NCBI GenBank assembly: GCA_034932485.1
Contig: JAYFOQ010000005.1
Location: 4,951-68,950 of the forward strand
From: Gordonibacter sp034932485
GTDB taxonomy: Bacteria > Actinomycetota > Coriobacteriia > Coriobacteriales > Eggerthellaceae
Length of the DNA: 64,000 nt
Reading direction: 5' to 3'
The notes below the pieces were generated by a model, which made no database searches, was not told the origin of the DNA, and worked only from the letters and a program-made list of their open reading frames with translations. Made by a program: the position numbers and the translations under genes. Of the stretch, positions 44,295 to 53,679 are shown one piece after another. The stretch's first letter is position 1. Every line of letters begins with the position of its first letter.

Positions 44295-44457
44295 GCGTCA
44301 CACTCCTTTATCTAATAGTTTACGCAGCACGCCGCGACCATACGCACCGCCGCCATGATTACCAACTATTGTACCGCACCCTCTTGACGCGCGGCGATTG
44401 CATGAAAGACGTTTACGCATCGTAACAGGCCGTTTGCGCACAAGAAACAACCGAGCC

Positions 44458-47400
44458 TTATCCCTGAGAGGTCTCCTTACTCACGCGGCCATCCGCAACG
44501 GTATACACCTCATCGGCCACAGCTGCCGTTGATGCACGATGACTTACCAAAACGATAGTCGAATTGCCTCTATGCTGCTCAAGGGCACGCAGCACCTCCG
44601 CCTCATTAAGTGCATCAAGGTTCGATGTGGGTTCGTCTAACAGCATAAGAGGGGCATCATGAAGAAAAGCACGTGCCAACCCCAGCCGCTGACGCTCACC
44701 ACCCGAAAGCCCTTCACCCAGCTCACCAAGCTGCGTATCGAGACCGTGTGGTAAGTCTTCAACAAAACGAGACAGCGCAGCCTTACGGCATGCCTCTGCT
44801 ACTTCGTTCGGGGTGGCTGATGGTTTTGCAAGACGGATATTTTCTCCGATAGTACCCGAGAACAGGTGGGTATCTTGCGTCATGTAGCCCTGAGAGGCAC
44901 GTAAACTTGCAGTATTTATCCGCCTAATATCAGCGCCCCCTAACTCCACAACACCTCGTTCAACATCCCAGAAACGCATAAGAAGCCGAAGTAAAGTAGA
45001 CTTACCAGACCCACTTGGCCCCGCCAGGTGAACAATCGAACCGGACTCAATGCACATATCGACGCGCTCCAGTACACGATTGCCACCGTAGGAGAAATCA
45101 ACACGTCGCACCTTCGCACCACTAAAACCTTCTAAGTTCTCTCCGTCAGACACATCCTGAGTCTGCGGCTGTTCCTCAAGCAAATCGAGTACGCGGGCTC
45201 CAGAAGCCAGTGTCTGTTGCAGCGATGAGCCTAGGTCTGCTACCGCAACTAAGGGCCCGAATGACGACAGAAGAGCCGAAATGGCAATAACCGCACCACC
45301 AAAGTCTATCAGCCCTTCTACATGTAAAGTCGCTGCCGCACCTACCATCACCAGGTCGAAAAACATGACAAGTGCACTGGTGAGCGCCCCGAACAAGGAT
45401 GCCTTGCCCTTCAGCCGTTTCTCTACTTCGGAAAGTTGAGTCATGCTGCGCGCGAGCTCACATGAACGTTCGGCCGAGCGCCCATACTGCAACGTCTCAC
45501 TCAAACCCCGCAGGCTATCCAGCACGAACGCATTCAAAGACCCCATGCCTTCACGCAGGGTACGTCCGTCGTTACCAGCAGTGTGCGACGCCGCAAGCGG
45601 TACACCCACCCCCACCACCACATAAGCCACCAGTGCCAGTACGCCCAATATCGGCGAAACAAAACTGATGAACGCAACCATGCCTACCGACACCAACGCC
45701 GCAATAACAATCGGAGAGATTGTATGGGCGTAGAACACCTCCATTAGTTCAATATCCGACGTAATAAGCGACACGAGATCCCCTTTAGCACGCCCCTCAA
45801 GTTTCGCGGGGGCAAGGCGGCGCAGCGCACCAAACACACGGTCACGCACAAGTGCAAGCAACTTAAATGCCAGATAATGGTTACACATTTGCTCGCCATA
45901 GTGCAAAGGGCCACGCAGTAATCCGCAGCACACGATACCCACCACCGCCGTGCCTCCTGCCACCAGCTGAGGCATACCACTTTGGTCGAGCAGTGCATAA
46001 GCAGCAAATACGGTAAGGAAAATAGCCGACCCAAAACCCAACACGCCCAGAGCAATAGCAAGAATCATCCAAGGTACGAGCGGACGAGCTAGCTTTAGCA
46101 TGCCAAGCATGACCGAAGCGTGCGAGCGCTTACGCAGGGGAATCGTAGCCGCAGCGCAAGCAAACGAAGAAGCGACCCCCGTCCGCTCGCGGTTCTCAGC
46201 TGTAGGTGCAGGTACTTCCCTTGCACAAGATGTCTGTAAATTGCTCGAATACGACTCTAATTCAATCTGCATGTTCCATAGTCGCGCATACACTCCACCC
46301 GCCCCCATAAGCTCATCATGAGACCCCACCTCGGCAAGTCGACCCGCATCGAGAGCATAAATGCAATCGGCATGACGCACAGCCGCCAAACGATGAGATA
46401 TCATGATGACCGATGCTCGTTTTGCCAGTTCGGCAATCACGTCAAGAATGGCTTGTTCGCTTTCCGCATCCACATTTGACGTAGCTTCATCAAACACGTA
46501 AAGAGGAGCGTCATGCAGCAGTGCTCGCGCCACGGCAAGGCGCTGACGCTGACCTCCCGACAAATTTGAACCCTGCTCGGCCACAACAGCTTCAAGGCCG
46601 CCTGCTTCCCGCACAAATGCGTCCAAGCGACAGGCCTCCAATGCGGTCCACAGTTCCTCATCGGATGCGTGAGGGTTGGCAAGCTGCAAGTTTTCTCGCA
46701 CCGTTCCCTTAAAAAGGTAGCTACACGACGGCACGGTGGTCACGGTTTCCGTGAGTGAGGCAAACGATAACGCGCGCACGTCTACGCCGCCCACCTCTAC
46801 GCATCCATCATAACCATCAATACGCCCCGACAACACACCAGCAAGGGTGGTCTTTCCTGACCCGCTCTCGCCCACAATGCCGGTAAGCCCTCGCGCAGGC
46901 GCGGCGAAGTTTATGCCAGAAAGCACCTTACGCTCACCATCGTAGGAATAGCCCACACCCTTACACACCACGTCGACGTGCTGATAATCAACCACCCGCG
47001 CACCATTACGCGGCTCAGGTGCATCTAAGATGGCGAATATTTTCTCGGCTGCAGCCATGCCGTTCATGGCTGTATGAAAGAATGATCCCAACAGACGCAT
47101 AGGCAAGAAAAACTCGGCCGATAAAAACACAAGAGAGAACGCCCCGCCGAAGGTAACCACGCCAGCACCGTGCTGAGCCAGAACCACCACGATACCTACC
47201 GCAGCACCGCCGTAAGCAAGTAAGTCCATGATAGTAATAGAATTCAGCTGCATCGAAAGTAAGTTCATGGTCGCCTTGCGGAAACGCTCGGCCTCCTGGT
47301 TCATTGCCTGATGACGCGACGCATCGGCCTGATATATCTTGAGCGTGGTAAGGCCTTGTAAATTATCCAGAAACGCCCCACCTAGATCGGTATAGGCACC

Positions 47401-47964
47401 CCAATAATTGCGCATAACTCGCTTGGCAAGCTTTTGCACACCCACAATAGAAAGGGGAATAAGCGGCACGCAGGCAAGCAGCACCGCCGCAGCCGGAGTA
47501 CACAGCGGCGCTAAGCAGACAAACAACGTGACCGGGGCAAGAGCTGCATAGAATAGCTGAGGGAAATATAAGCCGAAGTAACTTTCTAATTGTTCAGCAC
47601 CTTCGGCACTAAGCTGCACTGCCTCAGCCGTAGCCACCCACTCGCTGTATGCAGGGCCAAGCTTGACAAGCTTGTCGTACAGGCGCTGACGCACAACCTG
47701 CTTGGCTACTGCCGCAGCGGCAAGACCTTGTTTTTGAGACCAATCGGTACAGGCCATGCGTACCGCTATCGCTACGGCTGCACATGCTGCGACGAAGGGA
47801 CCCTGCGCAAAAGCAGCAGGGGAAGCAAGTAGTTCTTGCAGAAAGGAGCCCACCAAAACAAACAAGGCAATGGTAGCTACGAGCCCTAGCCATCGGAACA
47901 TAACGCTTGCAGCAATATGCTTGCGTGCCTCAGGCACAAGCGCAAACAGACGCTTGTCGAACAT
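44458..47964 (-). CDS. Fused CydDC-type thiol/heme ABC exporter
   Basis: 1168 residues, containing two full half-transporters in one chain. The first (residues ~1-570, CydD-like) has P-loop GESGSGKTT, signature LSGGQRQRLAVARA and Walker B LYVFDEATSN. The second (~620-1168, CydC-like) has GPSGSGKST, LSGGERQRLGLARA and LMLLDEPTSN. In other bacteria CydD and CydC are separate proteins that export cysteine or glutathione and support cytochrome bd assembly. No cydAB is in the window. It starts two bases after the ybaN stop, so the two are co-transcribed. Confidence 0.9.
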   Translation of the reverse strand: MFDKRLFALVPEARKHIAASVMFRWLGLVATIALFVLVGSFLQELLASPAAFAQGPFVAACAAVAIAVRMACTDWSQKQGLAAAAVAKQVVRQRLYDKLVKLGPAYSEWVATAEAVQLSAEGAEQLESYFGLYFPQLFYAALAPVTLFVCLAPLCTPAAAVLLACVPLIPLSIVGVQKLAKRVMRNYWGAYTDLGGAFLDNLQGLTTLKIYQADASRHQAMNQEAERFRKATMNLLSMQLNSITIMDLLAYGGAAVGIVVVLAQHGAGVVTFGGAFSLVFLSAEFFLPMRLLGSFFHTAMNGMAAAEKIFAILDAPEPRNGARVVDYQHVDVVCKGVGYSYDGERKVLSGINFAAPARGLTGIVGESGSGKTTLAGVLSGRIDGYDGCVEVGGVDVRALSFASLTETVTTVPSCSYLFKGTVRENLQLANPHASDEELWTALEACRLDAFVREAGGLEAVVAEQGSNLSGGQRQRLAVARALLHDAPLYVFDEATSNVDAESEQAILDVIAELAKRASVIMISHRLAAVRHADCIYALDAGRLAEVGSHDELMGAGGVYARLWNMQIELESYSSNLQTSCAREVPAPTAENRERTGVASSFACAAATIPLRKRSHASVMLGMLKLARPLVPWMILAIALGVLGFGSAIFLTVFAAYALLDQSGMPQLVAGGTAVVGIVCCGLLRGPLHYGEQMCNHYLAFKLLALVRDRVFGALRRLAPAKLEGRAKGDLVSLITSDIELMEVFYAHTISPIVIAALVSVGMVAFISFVSPILGVLALVAYVVVGVGVPLAASHTAGNDGRTLREGMGSLNAFVLDSLRGLSETLQYGRSAERSCELARSMTQLSEVEKRLKGKASLFGALTSALVMFFDLVMVGAAATLHVEGLIDFGGAVIAISALLSSFGPLVAVADLGSSLQQTLASGARVLDLLEEQPQTQDVSDGENLEGFSGAKVRRVDFSYGGNRVLERVDMCIESGSIVHLAGPSGSGKSTLLRLLMRFWDVERGVVELGGADIRRINTASLRASQGYMTQDTHLFSGTIGENIRLAKPSATPNEVAEACRKAALSRFVEDLPHGLDTQLGELGEGLSGGERQRLGLARAFLHDAPLMLLDEPTSNLDALNEAEVLRALEQHRGNSTIVLVSHRASTAAVADEVYTVADGRVSKETSQG

Positions 47965-47966
47965 CC

Positions 47967-48512
47967 CTATCGCCCGCCCTCAATATCTACGACGGACGCG
48001 TTGTCCCGTGCTGTTTCTACCACGAATCCGAAATAGACAATATGGGCTACCCACACGAGCATCACCAAAGCACGACCCACAGGAACACCCTCCATAAACA
48101 GAAAGGAAACACCCAATAAGATCGTGACAGGGGCAAGCAACATAACTTTAGAGCGCAAGGTCATAGCACGACGAGCCACATAACCTTGAAGCACCTCTCG
48201 ATAGAGTTTTGTAGAGCGAAACCATTGATCCAGCGTTTCAGAGCTACGTGCAAAACAAAACGCCGCACCCAAAAGAAACGGAATGGTGGGCAATAGGGGG
48301 AGCACCGCCCCTAAAGCTCCTAGACCAAACGCCAAGAATCCACCTGTTGCCCAAGCCAGCCGCACCGCACGTGGACGACGATCACGTGGGTGGCTCCGTT
48401 TCTTCGCAGCAGCCTCTTTTGATTCGGCAACGCGCGAGCACAGAACAACATCAATGTTACCCCGCCCGCCATCGCTGGAAAGTTTGTTCAAATTTCGCTT
48501 TACTCGCTTCAC
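47967..48512 (-). CDS. YbaN/DUF454 family membrane protein
   Basis: 181 residues. It begins with GTG after GGAGGGATATC. The basic N-terminal ~60 residues are family-atypical. The DUF454 core follows with four membrane segments and the motif LPTIPFLLGAAFCFARSSE. DUF454 proteins are often next to heme or cytochrome genes, which fits its coupling to the CydDC exporter. Function unknown. Confidence 0.88.
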   Translation of the reverse strand: MKRVKRNLNKLSSDGGRGNIDVVLCSRVAESKEAAAKKRSHPRDRRPRAVRLAWATGGFLAFGLGALGAVLPLLPTIPFLLGAAFCFARSSETLDQWFRSTKLYREVLQGYVARRAMTLRSKVMLLAPVTILLGVSFLFMEGVPVGRALVMLVWVAHIVYFGFVVETARDNASVVDIEGGR

Positions 48513-48713
48513 GATATCCCTCCATTTGTTTCCCTAGGCTAACAAATAATAGCGGACGACCGCACAAAAGTAAACCTTAGAAAACTTTTACGTAGAAGCA
48601 CGACTATGGACCGAGCGCTAAGACCGAGATCGGGCACGGCATCCGAGACTGGGCAAGAGGTGGTATAAGAGGTGGGATAAGATATCCGAAACTACGGCCC
48701 GTCCGTTTGCTTT

Positions 48714-48853
48714 GGGACAAAAGCGTGCCCATTCTTTATCCCCCGTTAAAGATAACCGCGTCGTCAAGTCTTTGAGCAGGCACTTTATAAGACGTGCCGA
48801 GGAGGTTGGTCTACACGTGCCCAAAATCTATAGAATCGAAGCCTTTCTGTCCA
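48714..48853 (-). repeat. 140-bp intergenic repeat, copy D (reverse orientation)
   Basis: Read on the minus strand the core begins TGGACAG and ends TTGTCCC, with CGATTCT and AGAATGG inside. Shared motifs TAGATTTT, CCTGCTCAAAG and GGGGATAAAGAATGG lie at the same distances as in the other copies. A short GGCAC to GTGCC hairpin lies in its middle. It is upstream of ybaN on one side and of the marR promoter on the other. The rest of 48513-48950 holds no gene. Confidence 0.8.
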
Positions 48854-48954
48854 TAACTAGTGCCTATTGAAGATCATGATCCCATATCCCCATTCGAGTG
48901 ACCACACCCACCTTATCTTCGCTTCCCCCAACGTTTATCTTACTCCCATTCTCG

Positions 48955-48983
48955 TTGACATTACTTTGACATCAAAGTATACT
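48955..48983 (+). promoter_or_regulatory. marR operon promoter with MarR-type operator
   Basis: TTGACA (48955-48960) and TATACT (48978-48983) are 17 bases apart, close to the sigma-70 consensus. The spacer contains a 16-bp perfect palindrome, ACTTTGA, CA, TCAAAGT (48963-48978), of the type bound by MarR dimers. Repression by the first gene product is the simple reading. Confidence 0.85.
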
Positions 48984-49019
48984 AACCCCCGCTTCACCCT
49001 CGAAGAAAGGAGCGCACCC

Positions 49020-49463
49020 TTGCAAGACACGGTCAATCAGCTCTCACGCACTCTGGCATTGGCCAACCGATTCCTTATCGCACGCCTTGAACAGCAGGGA
49101 CTTGTGGGAATAGCGCCATCCCATGGCGATATTCTTGTTCAACTTTTCGCCCACGACGAATTACCCATGAGCGACTTAGCCCAGCGCATCGACCGAGACC
49201 CCTCCACCGTAACGGCCCTCATAAAAAAACTTGCGGCCGCAGGCTATGTAACTACATCAAAGCTCAACGACGACAAACGCATTACCCTCGTGTCACTCAC
49301 CCCCAAAGGTCAACAACTACAACCAGCCTTCGAAAGCATTTCGAACGATCTCTGCGAAATCCAAGTGCGCGGCATCGAGGAAAACGACCTCACCACCCTC
49401 AATAACGTCTTGCGCACTATGCAAGACAATTTCAAAACAGCACTGGAAGGAGAACGTGCATGA
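49020..49463 (+). CDS. MarR-family transcriptional regulator
   Basis: 147 residues. I place the start at TTG 49020, after AAAGGAGCGCACCC; the upstream reading frame would run through the promoter. The winged helix is clear (LPMSDLAQRIDRDPSTVTALIKKL, wing at LNDDKRITLVSLT). It probably represses its own operon through the palindrome in the promoter. The ligand is unknown, perhaps the solute taken up by the transporter that follows. Its stop overlaps the next start (ATGA). Confidence 0.92.
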   Translation: MQDTVNQLSRTLALANRFLIARLEQQGLVGIAPSHGDILVQLFAHDELPMSDLAQRIDRDPSTVTALIKKLAAAGYVTTSKLNDDKRITLVSLTPKGQQLQPAFESISNDLCEIQVRGIEENDLTTLNNVLRTMQDNFKTALEGERA

Positions 49464-50317
49464 GTGTCACACTCAAACATTTAAAGGGGGCACTTGTTGT
49501 AGTAGCGTTTGTTGCAACAGCGCTTATGTGCCTAAGCGGTTGCTCCTCAAATGAGCCTGCCACCTCAGACCAAAGCGCCTCAACAAACGGCAGCAGAACT
49601 CTCACCGTAGGTATGGAATTAGCTTATCCTCCCTTTGAAACCAAGGATAACGCAGGCGAGCCGAGTGGCGTTTCCGTCGACCTTATGAAAGACTTCGGCG
49701 CGGCATACGGCTACGACGTCCGTATTGAAAATACTGCATTCGACGGGCTTATCCCCTCCGTGCAAACCGGTAAAGTGAACTGCGTCATAAGCTCTATCAC
49801 CATTACCGACACTCGCAAAGAACAGGTCGCTTTCAGTAGCCCCTACGCAGAAGCTCAACTTGCCATCCTTGCGAACGCAAAATCCAACATTGCCACCATT
49901 GACGATCTCAATCAAGCAGGTAAAAAGGTGGCAGTAAAAACCGGTTCTACGGGAGATGTGTATGCTACAAAAAATCTCACGAATGCCGAAATTGTACGCT
50001 TAGCCGACGAGAGCGCATGCGTCACCGAGGTAGTACAGGGCAAGTCAGATGGGTTCCTTTATGACCAACTTACTATCTATCGCAATAACCAGAAAAATCC
50101 CGATACCACCAAAGCAGTATTCATCCCCTTTCAAGACCCTGAGTCTTGGGGAGTTGCCGTTAAAAAGGGCAACGACGAGCTACTAAAACAACTGAACGAG
50201 TTCATTGCCGCTTCCAAGGAAAACGGCGAGTTCGACCGTCTGACCGAAAAGCATCTTGCTGCCGAAAAGGCATCCTTTGACGAACTCGGCTTTAAGTGGT
50301 TCTTTGACTTTGCTTAA
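49460..50317 (+). CDS. Amino-acid-type substrate-binding lipoprotein
   Basis: 285 residues. The lipobox is LSGC. The SBP_bac_3 fold follows: LTVGMELAYPPFETKDN, then FDGLIPSVQTGKVNCVISSI, then the later Asp in DGFLYDQLT. Such proteins bind polar amino acids, including cystine. It is translationally coupled to the MarR gene and serves the permease and ATPase downstream. Confidence 0.92.
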   Translation: MSVTLKHLKGALVVVAFVATALMCLSGCSSNEPATSDQSASTNGSRTLTVGMELAYPPFETKDNAGEPSGVSVDLMKDFGAAYGYDVRIENTAFDGLIPSVQTGKVNCVISSITITDTRKEQVAFSSPYAEAQLAILANAKSNIATIDDLNQAGKKVAVKTGSTGDVYATKNLTNAEIVRLADESACVTEVVQGKSDGFLYDQLTIYRNNQKNPDTTKAVFIPFQDPESWGVAVKKGNDELLKQLNEFIAASKENGEFDRLTEKHLAAEKASFDELGFKWFFDFA

Positions 50318-50435
50318 CCTCACCACATTTTTTACGAGAAGTCTCCCGCAATCCAGCTTCTATGAGAGGCAGCCTTGCAAACAAAACTGTCCCCCAAACA
50401 AGGCCACCCCTCAATCCACTCAAGAAAGGCACGTT

Positions 50436-51233
50436 GTGAAAGCTCTTTCTACTCTCGCTAACTTTTTCATGACTCAGACAAAACAGCCAGCATCATGGGG
50501 AAAAGGACTTGCGAACTACCTCTTAGTCTGTCTTGTAGTTGTTGCGCTTTTCTGGGTATCACTCGGCATGGCAGGCATTACCCTGAACTTCGATTTCGTA
50601 ACACAATACCGCACGCGCATCCTTGACGGCTTTCTGCTAACCATTGAGTTATCCGCAGCAAGCCTCGTGATTAGCCTCGTCATCGGGCTTCCCGTGGCCG
50701 TGGGACAGAGCTGCCGCATTTTACCCGTGCGCTACCTATGCGACCTCTACGTGAAAATTGTGCGCGGCACTCCCCTATTGGCGCAAATCTACCTGTTTTA
50801 CTACATCATCGGCACAGCCTGGGGCATTGACAATAAGGTGGTAGCCGGCATCATTATTCTGTCGGTTTTCGCCGGTGCCTATATTGCCGAAATTGTACGC
50901 GGTAGCCTACTCTCCCTCGATGTAAGTCAACTGGAAGCAGCTGATGCGGTGGGGTTCACGCGGTGGCAGAAAATCCGCCATGTGATTGTTCCTCAGTTGA
51001 TCGCACGCACCCTGCCCGCCCTCACTGGCCAATTCGCCACCATCGTGAAGGACTCGTCGCTTCTGTCCGTCATTGCCGTTATTGAGCTTACGCAAGTCAT
51101 GCGTGAAATTAGCGCTACCAACTTCAACCTGTTTGGCTGCTTCATGCTGCTGGGAGCCCTCTATCTGTGCCTAACACTTCCTATCATGTTCGTCAGCCGC
51201 TTTTTTGAAAAGAGGCTCACCTATGCACATTAA
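50436..51233 (+). CDS. Amino-acid ABC permease (HisM/GlnP type)
   Basis: 265 residues from GTG 50436, after AAGAAAGGCACGTT. Upstream in-frame sequence overlaps the binding-protein gene and is not membrane-like. Several membrane segments and the coupling motif LEAADAVGFTRWQKIRHVIV identify the family. It has a longer N-terminal cytoplasmic part than usual. Overlaps the ATPase gene by 11 bases. Confidence 0.92.
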   Translation: MKALSTLANFFMTQTKQPASWGKGLANYLLVCLVVVALFWVSLGMAGITLNFDFVTQYRTRILDGFLLTIELSAASLVISLVIGLPVAVGQSCRILPVRYLCDLYVKIVRGTPLLAQIYLFYYIIGTAWGIDNKVVAGIIILSVFAGAYIAEIVRGSLLSLDVSQLEAADAVGFTRWQKIRHVIVPQLIARTLPALTGQFATIVKDSSLLSVIAVIELTQVMREISATNFNLFGCFMLLGALYLCLTLPIMFVSRFFEKRLTYAH

Positions 51234-51957
51234 AATAGAGAAGCTTTCCAAACAATTCGAAGGCACAGAAGTTCTACGCGGTATCAACTTCGATGACAAC
51301 GTATCGACGCTTGCCATTATTGGCCCCTCTGGTGGGGGAAAATCTACCCTGTTGCGCATCGTCGGAGGACTGTTGACTCCCACCAGTGGCACGGTTTCGC
51401 TTGATGGCGCAACCATTGATTACACTCCGCGTACGCTACCCAACTATCGCGCACAATTAGGGTTCGTGTTCCAAAACAGCGGACTGTTCCACCACCTCAC
51501 CGCCCTTGAAAACATCGCGTTACCCCTGCGTGTCGTCCACGGCTATACCTCATATCAAGCAGAAGAACGTGCGGCCGAACTCCTTGTTCATTTTGGGCTC
51601 GACACCGAAAGAAGCAAGCATCCAGCGCAACTTTCCGGAGGCCAACAACAACGTGTCGCCATTGCACGCGCGGTGGCAGCGCGTCCGAAAATGCTGCTTC
51701 TGGATGAACCCACCAGCGCCCTCGACCCCGAATTCACCAACGACGTACTCGACACCATTCACAGCCTCAAAGAAACCGGGACGCGTTTCATCGTGGTCAC
51801 CCACGAGATGGGCTTTGCTCGCCACGCTTGCGACAAAGTGGCCTTCCTTCACGGAGGCTCGCTTCTGGAATACGGCGATAGTACACGGCTATTCGACCAT
51901 CCCGAAACGCCTGAGCTCCAGCGATTCCTCAGCAAGCTTTTGGAATGGAGCATCTAG
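51223..51957 (+). CDS. Amino-acid ABC transporter ATPase (GlnQ type)
   Basis: 244 residues. The ATG at 51223 follows GAGGCTCACCT. P-loop GPSGGGKST, Q-loop VFQNSGLFHHLTALEN, signature LSGGQQQRVAIARA, Walker B LLLDEPTSALDPE and H-loop VVTHEM are all present. It energises the importer. The stop codon TAG shares one base with the GTG of the next gene. Confidence 0.94.
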   Translation: MHIKIEKLSKQFEGTEVLRGINFDDNVSTLAIIGPSGGGKSTLLRIVGGLLTPTSGTVSLDGATIDYTPRTLPNYRAQLGFVFQNSGLFHHLTALENIALPLRVVHGYTSYQAEERAAELLVHFGLDTERSKHPAQLSGGQQQRVAIARAVAARPKMLLLDEPTSALDPEFTNDVLDTIHSLKETGTRFIVVTHEMGFARHACDKVAFLHGGSLLEYGDSTRLFDHPETPELQRFLSKLLEWSI

Positions 51958-52856
51958 TGATTGGCATTTTGTTTGAGTCCAATGAATGGTCCGACCATAA
52001 ACTCCTAGCCGAAATTGAGGCTTGTGGTGTTCCCTCGCGCCTAATCAATATGGAAGACGCTGCGGCCGAGACAGAGGCACTCGCTTGTGATTTATTAGTG
52101 AGCCGCGTATTCGCAAGTGCTCAATTCCGCAACCACCAGGCGTCGCTTGACCGCATGCCCTACATTATTGAAGCTGCTGAACAGTTAGGCATTCCTCTCA
52201 TCAACCCGGGTCGTGCGCACTTTTTCGAAACCGACAAGCACCTCGCAACGAAAATTCTAGCCAGCGCAGGCTTCGTCACGCCAGCACTCTATGCCTGTGC
52301 ACTACCAAGCAATCTCAACCCGACAGTATTTGTTTATCCTTGCATCATTAAACCAAACTGTGGGGGCCGCACCACCTACACCACAATCGCGCACAACGAG
52401 ACCGAGGCACGCCTTTTCTTAACCGGCGCACCCTCTATCAACTTTATCGTGGAGGAATACGTGATCCCTACGCGACAATTTCTCACTCGTATCGAAGTGG
52501 TAGATAGCGTCTGCGCGCTTATGGTGAAACGCAGCATTGCCGCGTGTGGGCTTTCAGCCTATCACTTGGGATCAACCTATCAAATCTACCAAAATTGCAG
52601 CGATGAAGTCAAAACCGCCGCAGAGGGTGCAGCCAGAACGCTTTCTATCGAGTTTGGTAGTTTCGATATTATTGAAAGCGACCACGGAGCATGCATCATT
52701 GACGCAAACTCTGTCTCTAATGTTTCTGTCGATTGTACCGAATTATTCAAGCTTGATCTGATGAAAGCACACGCGCAAGCCATCGCAAGACGTCATCACC
52801 TATTACGGAGTACCCCCAAGCGCGCACGCATCATCCCCTTACCAGCAAACCAGTAA
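51957..52856 (+). CDS. ATP-grasp ligase, RimK-like
   Basis: 299 residues from GTG 51957, with GGAG six bases upstream; an ATG four codons earlier overlaps the ATPase gene. The N-terminal pre-ATP-grasp part (GILFESNEWSDHKLLAEIE) is followed by the ATP-grasp core: TDKHLATKILASAGF, YPCIIKPNCGGRTTY, IVEEYV and the metal ligands in IIDANSVSNV. The family joins a carboxylate to an amine or thiol at the cost of ATP. Substrates are not evident. The operon partners suggest a product made from the imported amino acid. Confidence 0.85.
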   Translation: MIGILFESNEWSDHKLLAEIEACGVPSRLINMEDAAAETEALACDLLVSRVFASAQFRNHQASLDRMPYIIEAAEQLGIPLINPGRAHFFETDKHLATKILASAGFVTPALYACALPSNLNPTVFVYPCIIKPNCGGRTTYTTIAHNETEARLFLTGAPSINFIVEEYVIPTRQFLTRIEVVDSVCALMVKRSIAACGLSAYHLGSTYQIYQNCSDEVKTAAEGAARTLSIEFGSFDIIESDHGACIIDANSVSNVSVDCTELFKLDLMKAHAQAIARRHHLLRSTPKRARIIPLPANQ

Positions 52857-52875
52857 ACCACGAGAGGAACCTTCA

Positions 52876-53556
52876 ATGCTTACCATCGAAGAGGTATATC
52901 GTAATTTTGACGAAATTGGTTGTTGTAGTTTCTCTACCCTCGACAGTGAAGGCAGTCTTGAATCTCGCATTGCGCATTTCTTCGCTTTCGATAGCGAAGG
53001 ACTCTACTTGCGCACGATGTCTGAAAAACCATTTTATCGCCAACTCAAATGCGGCGGCAAGCTTAGCGTAGCTGGCGAGCGCACGCTCGGTAAAGTCGTG
53101 TTCGACGAGAACAACTTACCGCTCTTTCAGCCCGGCATACAAATGCGCGTATCGGGCGACGTACGCGAAATTTCTTTAGAGGAGGTACAAGCCAAAGCTC
53201 CGCACGATCGAAACTTTAACGTAGCTATCCACGACATTGTCAAGTACCCCGAAACACGGGTATTTGTACTACACCGTTTCCACGGCGAGCGTTACGATTA
53301 CGACTTCGCAATGGTCAACCGCGACCACAAGATTTACCGGGAACGCTTCGCATTCGGTGGCGACACCTTCGAAGTACCCGGCTTTTCCATCAGCGACAAC
53401 TGCATCGCATGCGGCACCTGCCTCGACACCTGCACATTTAAAGCCCTCACTCCCGGCAAGCCCTACACCATACGAGGCGAACGCTGCGATGAATGCGGTA
53501 ACTGTTTTCACGTATGCCCCACCGGTGCCGTGCTAGGCAAAGGCTGCAACGTTTAA
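52876..53556 (+). CDS. Flavin (PNPOx-like) and 2[4Fe-4S] ferredoxin fusion protein
   Basis: 226 residues; ATG after GAGAGGAACCTTCA. Residues 1-~150 form a pyridoxamine-phosphate-oxidase-like split barrel, which usually binds FMN or F420. The C-terminal ~55 residues are a two-cluster ferredoxin (CIACGTCLDTC and CDECGNCFHVCPTG). The fusion should pass electrons between a flavin and low-potential iron-sulphur clusters. It is the last gene of the MarR operon. The substrate is unknown. Confidence 0.88.
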   Translation: MLTIEEVYRNFDEIGCCSFSTLDSEGSLESRIAHFFAFDSEGLYLRTMSEKPFYRQLKCGGKLSVAGERTLGKVVFDENNLPLFQPGIQMRVSGDVREISLEEVQAKAPHDRNFNVAIHDIVKYPETRVFVLHRFHGERYDYDFAMVNRDHKIYRERFAFGGDTFEVPGFSISDNCIACGTCLDTCTFKALTPGKPYTIRGERCDECGNCFHVCPTGAVLGKGCNV

Positions 53557-53679
53557 ATCGTCAGCACAGCCCAATCTTAAACAAACCTTTTGCTGCATCT
53601 CCTCATCATATGACCATTCGCACAAACGCCGAAACAGCGCTAAAATAAACGCATCGCGTGTCTCAGAAAGGCGGGTTCC

